Below are positions 5,467-6,537 of a DNA stretch of 6,537 nucleotides, in pieces. Origin of the DNA: JBJXGC01 sp046154545 (GTDB lineage: Bacteria > Chloroflexota > Dehalococcoidia > Tepidiformales > Tepidiformaceae); assembly GCA_046154545.1 (NCBI GenBank), contig JBJXGC010000309.1:1-6537 (forward strand), given 5' to 3'. Both the position numbers and the translations under genes were made by a program. The notes under the pieces are model-generated. The model searched no databases. It saw nothing but the letters and a program-made list of their open reading frames with translations, and was not told the DNA's origin. The number at the start of each line of letters is the position of its first letter. Positions within the stretch are counted from its first letter, which is position 1.

Positions 5467-6216
5467 TCACGCCATGCGCACGCCGCCGTTGATATCGACC
5501 GTCGCCCCCGTGATGTAGCCTGCCTCCTCGGAAAGCAGGTAAGCGATGAGCCCGGCGGCCTCGTCCGGGTGGCCCACCCGGCCCACAGGAACGCCGCCCA
5601 CCATCGTCTGGAGCAGACTGGTGTTGTTCACGGCGTGGAGGGCGGGCGTGTCCATCGCTCCGGGCGCGATCGCGTTCACCGTGATGCCCATCCGAGCCGC
5701 CTCGCGGGCAGCGGTCTTCGTCAGCGACAGAATCGCGCCCTTCGCGGCCGCGTAGGCCACCCCGGTAGGGCCGCCGCCCAGCTCGGCGGCGGCGGAGGAG
5801 ACGGTGACCACGCGGCCGAAGCTGGCCGGACGTAGCGTGCGGTGACGGAGGTATTCACGCAGACAGAGGAACGTGCCCCGGCTGTTCAACGATTCGGTCT
5901 CAATCCAGTCCGTCAGCGGCGTGTCCTTGAGACGTGGGTGGTAGTCTTGGCTGTTCACCGTGCCGCCCGCGACCAGGGCGAGTCCGATAATGGCGCCGAG
6001 TTGCGTCTCGACCGCTTCGAACAGCCGGACGACAGACTCCTCGTCACGCACATCGACGTGGAAGGCCGTGGCCGATGGAGAGTCCGCCGCGACCGCTTTC
6101 GCGCGTTCAAGGTGGATGTCAGCCGCAGCGACCGTCCAGCCGTCGCGGGCAAGGCGGCGGGAAGCTGCGGCGCCCAGTCCACTACCCGCTCCGGTGACAA
6201 GTGCAACGTTCGTCAT
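5467..6216 (-). CDS. Short-chain dehydrogenase/reductase (classical SDR, probably NAD-linked)
   Basis: The 249-residue product has classical SDR length and motifs. The Rossmann nucleotide site TGAGSGLG is at residues 8-15. Asp33 at the end of the second strand favours NAD(H) over NADP(H), and HVDVRDE (53-59) is the usual adenine-ring contact. Catalytic Asn111, Ser141, Tyr155 and Lys159 (YAAAK) are all present, followed by NAIAPGAMDTP (181-191) and the C-terminal GATVDINGG signature. The usual NNAG motif reads LVAG (81-84), and Ser141 to Tyr155 is 14 residues rather than the common 13. The enzyme should oxidise an alcohol or reduce a ketone in the cytoplasm; the substrate is not predictable. 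The start ATG gives the canonical N-terminus. It has no Shine-Dalgarno sequence and overlaps the upstream DUF402 gene by 35 bases, so it is either coupled to that gene or read from its own leaderless promoter. Confidence 0.93.
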   Translation of the reverse strand: MTNVALVTGAGSGLGAAASRRLARDGWTVAAADIHLERAKAVAADSPSATAFHVDVRDEESVVRLFEAVETQLGAIIGLALVAGGTVNSQDYHPRLKDTPLTDWIETESLNSRGTFLCLREYLRHRTLRPASFGRVVTVSSAAAELGGGPTGVAYAAAKGAILSLTKTAAREAARMGITVNAIAPGAMDTPALHAVNNTSLLQTMVGGVPVGRVGHPDEAAGLIAYLLSEEAGYITGATVDINGGVRMA

Positions 6217-6537
6217 CGGCGCAGTATCGGCGATGGCGCGTTAAAGCGGCAGCCATCAGGCGCCCGAGGAGCAGTTCGGCGCTCCCATCGAGCGGCCAGG
6301 CGCGCGCCTCCACTGCCGCCGTGGCGAGCTGGATGCCCTCACGCGCCGCGCGGACGACGTGCTCGGGATAGTGCATCGATACCCTGTGCGCCTCGAACTC
6401 CTCCTCATCACGGACGGAGCAGCTCAGGTCGGCCGCGACGATCACGTCCATGTCCAGGTCCACGAAGTCGATCTCGCGACCACGCAGCCGCGCCGGCAGC
6501 GCCGCGTCAGCGTGCGCCTGGAGGAAGCGGCCGAGTT
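6182..6537 (-). CDS. DUF402-family protein, C-terminal part (5' end beyond the window)
   Basis: Only the last 117 residues are visible; the gene enters from the right edge. The frame remains open to base 6535, and the internal GTG at 6463 is not a convincing start because the family pattern continues upstream of it. The segment REIDFVDLDMDVIV, then RDEEEFEAHR, YPEHVVRAA and EARAWPLDG, resembles the C-terminal half of DUF402 proteins, a family containing metal-dependent nucleotide phosphatases such as FomD. The Asp/Glu clusters fit metal ligands. The last 19 or so residues (TRHRRYCADDERCTC onward) look unlike the family and include the stretch overlapping the dehydrogenase start by 35 bases, so the natural C-terminus may be shorter if a frameshift is present. 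The biochemical function here is unknown. Confidence 0.7.
   Translation of the reverse strand, partial: LGRFLQAHADAALPARLRGREIDFVDLDMDVIVAADLSCSVRDEEEFEAHRVSMHYPEHVVRAAREGIQLATAAVEARAWPLDGSAELLLGRLMAAALTRHRRYCADDERCTCHRSG
6217..6252 (-). promoter_or_regulatory. Candidate leaderless promoter of the dehydrogenase, inside the DUF402 gene
   Basis: Minus-strand GATACT (6223-6228) lies 6 bases before the dehydrogenase ATG. CTGCCG (6247-6252) lies 18 bases further up. The GATACT box matches the -10 consensus at five of six positions, while the -35 matches only three of six. The spacing from CTGCC to ATG is 36 bases, the same as before the LLM gene. There is no Shine-Dalgarno sequence. Because it lies in coding sequence it may be chance. 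Confidence 0.4.

Noticed and set aside
1..6537. Search for mobile elements, CRISPR repeats, defence or toxin-antitoxin systems
   Set aside because: No transposase, integrase, direct-repeat array, terminal repeats or toxin-like small gene pair is visible; all genes are housekeeping-like with uniform composition.

Overview
This is a GC-rich bacterial window, roughly two-thirds G+C by eye, densely packed with ordinary metabolic and signalling genes. I see no phage, transposon, CRISPR array, tRNA or rRNA. The gene mix (an LLM-class F420-type oxidoreductase, a split-barrel flavin/F420 protein, a decarboxylase/carboxylase-type carboxyl transferase, a DUF402 protein) and promoter-like TATACT/GATACT boxes directly before start codons suit a Chloroflexota or Actinomycetota genome. 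I lean to Chloroflexota (Dehalococcoidia-like), but this is inference from family content, not from a marker gene.

Layout, left to right. Four minus-strand genes occupy 55-3093. In transcription order they are an acyl-CoA carboxyl transferase beta subunit (3093 to 1552), a four-motif [4Fe-4S] ferredoxin (1469 to 966), a pyridoxamine-phosphate-oxidase-like split-barrel protein (941 to 513) and a single-domain retropepsin-like aspartic protease (411 to 55). Gaps are 82, 24 and 101 bases and each gene has its own Shine-Dalgarno sequence, so they may form one operon. Upstream, 3094-3310 holds a hairpin with a T-run that looks like a terminator or attenuator, plus two palindromes. Next, on the same strand, comes a two-domain response regulator with a GGEEF diguanylate cyclase output (4306 to 3311).

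A 116-base divergent region (4307-4422) separates the regulator from the only plus-strand gene, an LLM-class oxidoreductase (4423-5424). That gene appears to be read from a promoter whose start site would be the A of its ATG (leaderless). It converges with a minus-strand short-chain dehydrogenase (6216 to 5467), whose start has a very similar upstream layout. The dehydrogenase start overlaps by 35 bases the 3' end of a DUF402-family gene that runs off the right edge.

Functional reading: the carboxyl transferase, ferredoxin, split-barrel protein, LLM enzyme and dehydrogenase are compatible with acyl-CoA and redox metabolism, but no shared pathway can be proved from this window. The diguanylate cyclase regulator gives a local link to c-di-GMP signalling. 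I found no undescribed system that I can defend. The most checkable oddities are the paired leaderless promoter layouts, the hairpin before the carboxyl transferase, the stretched third cluster motif of the ferredoxin and the missing inhibitory site of the cyclase.
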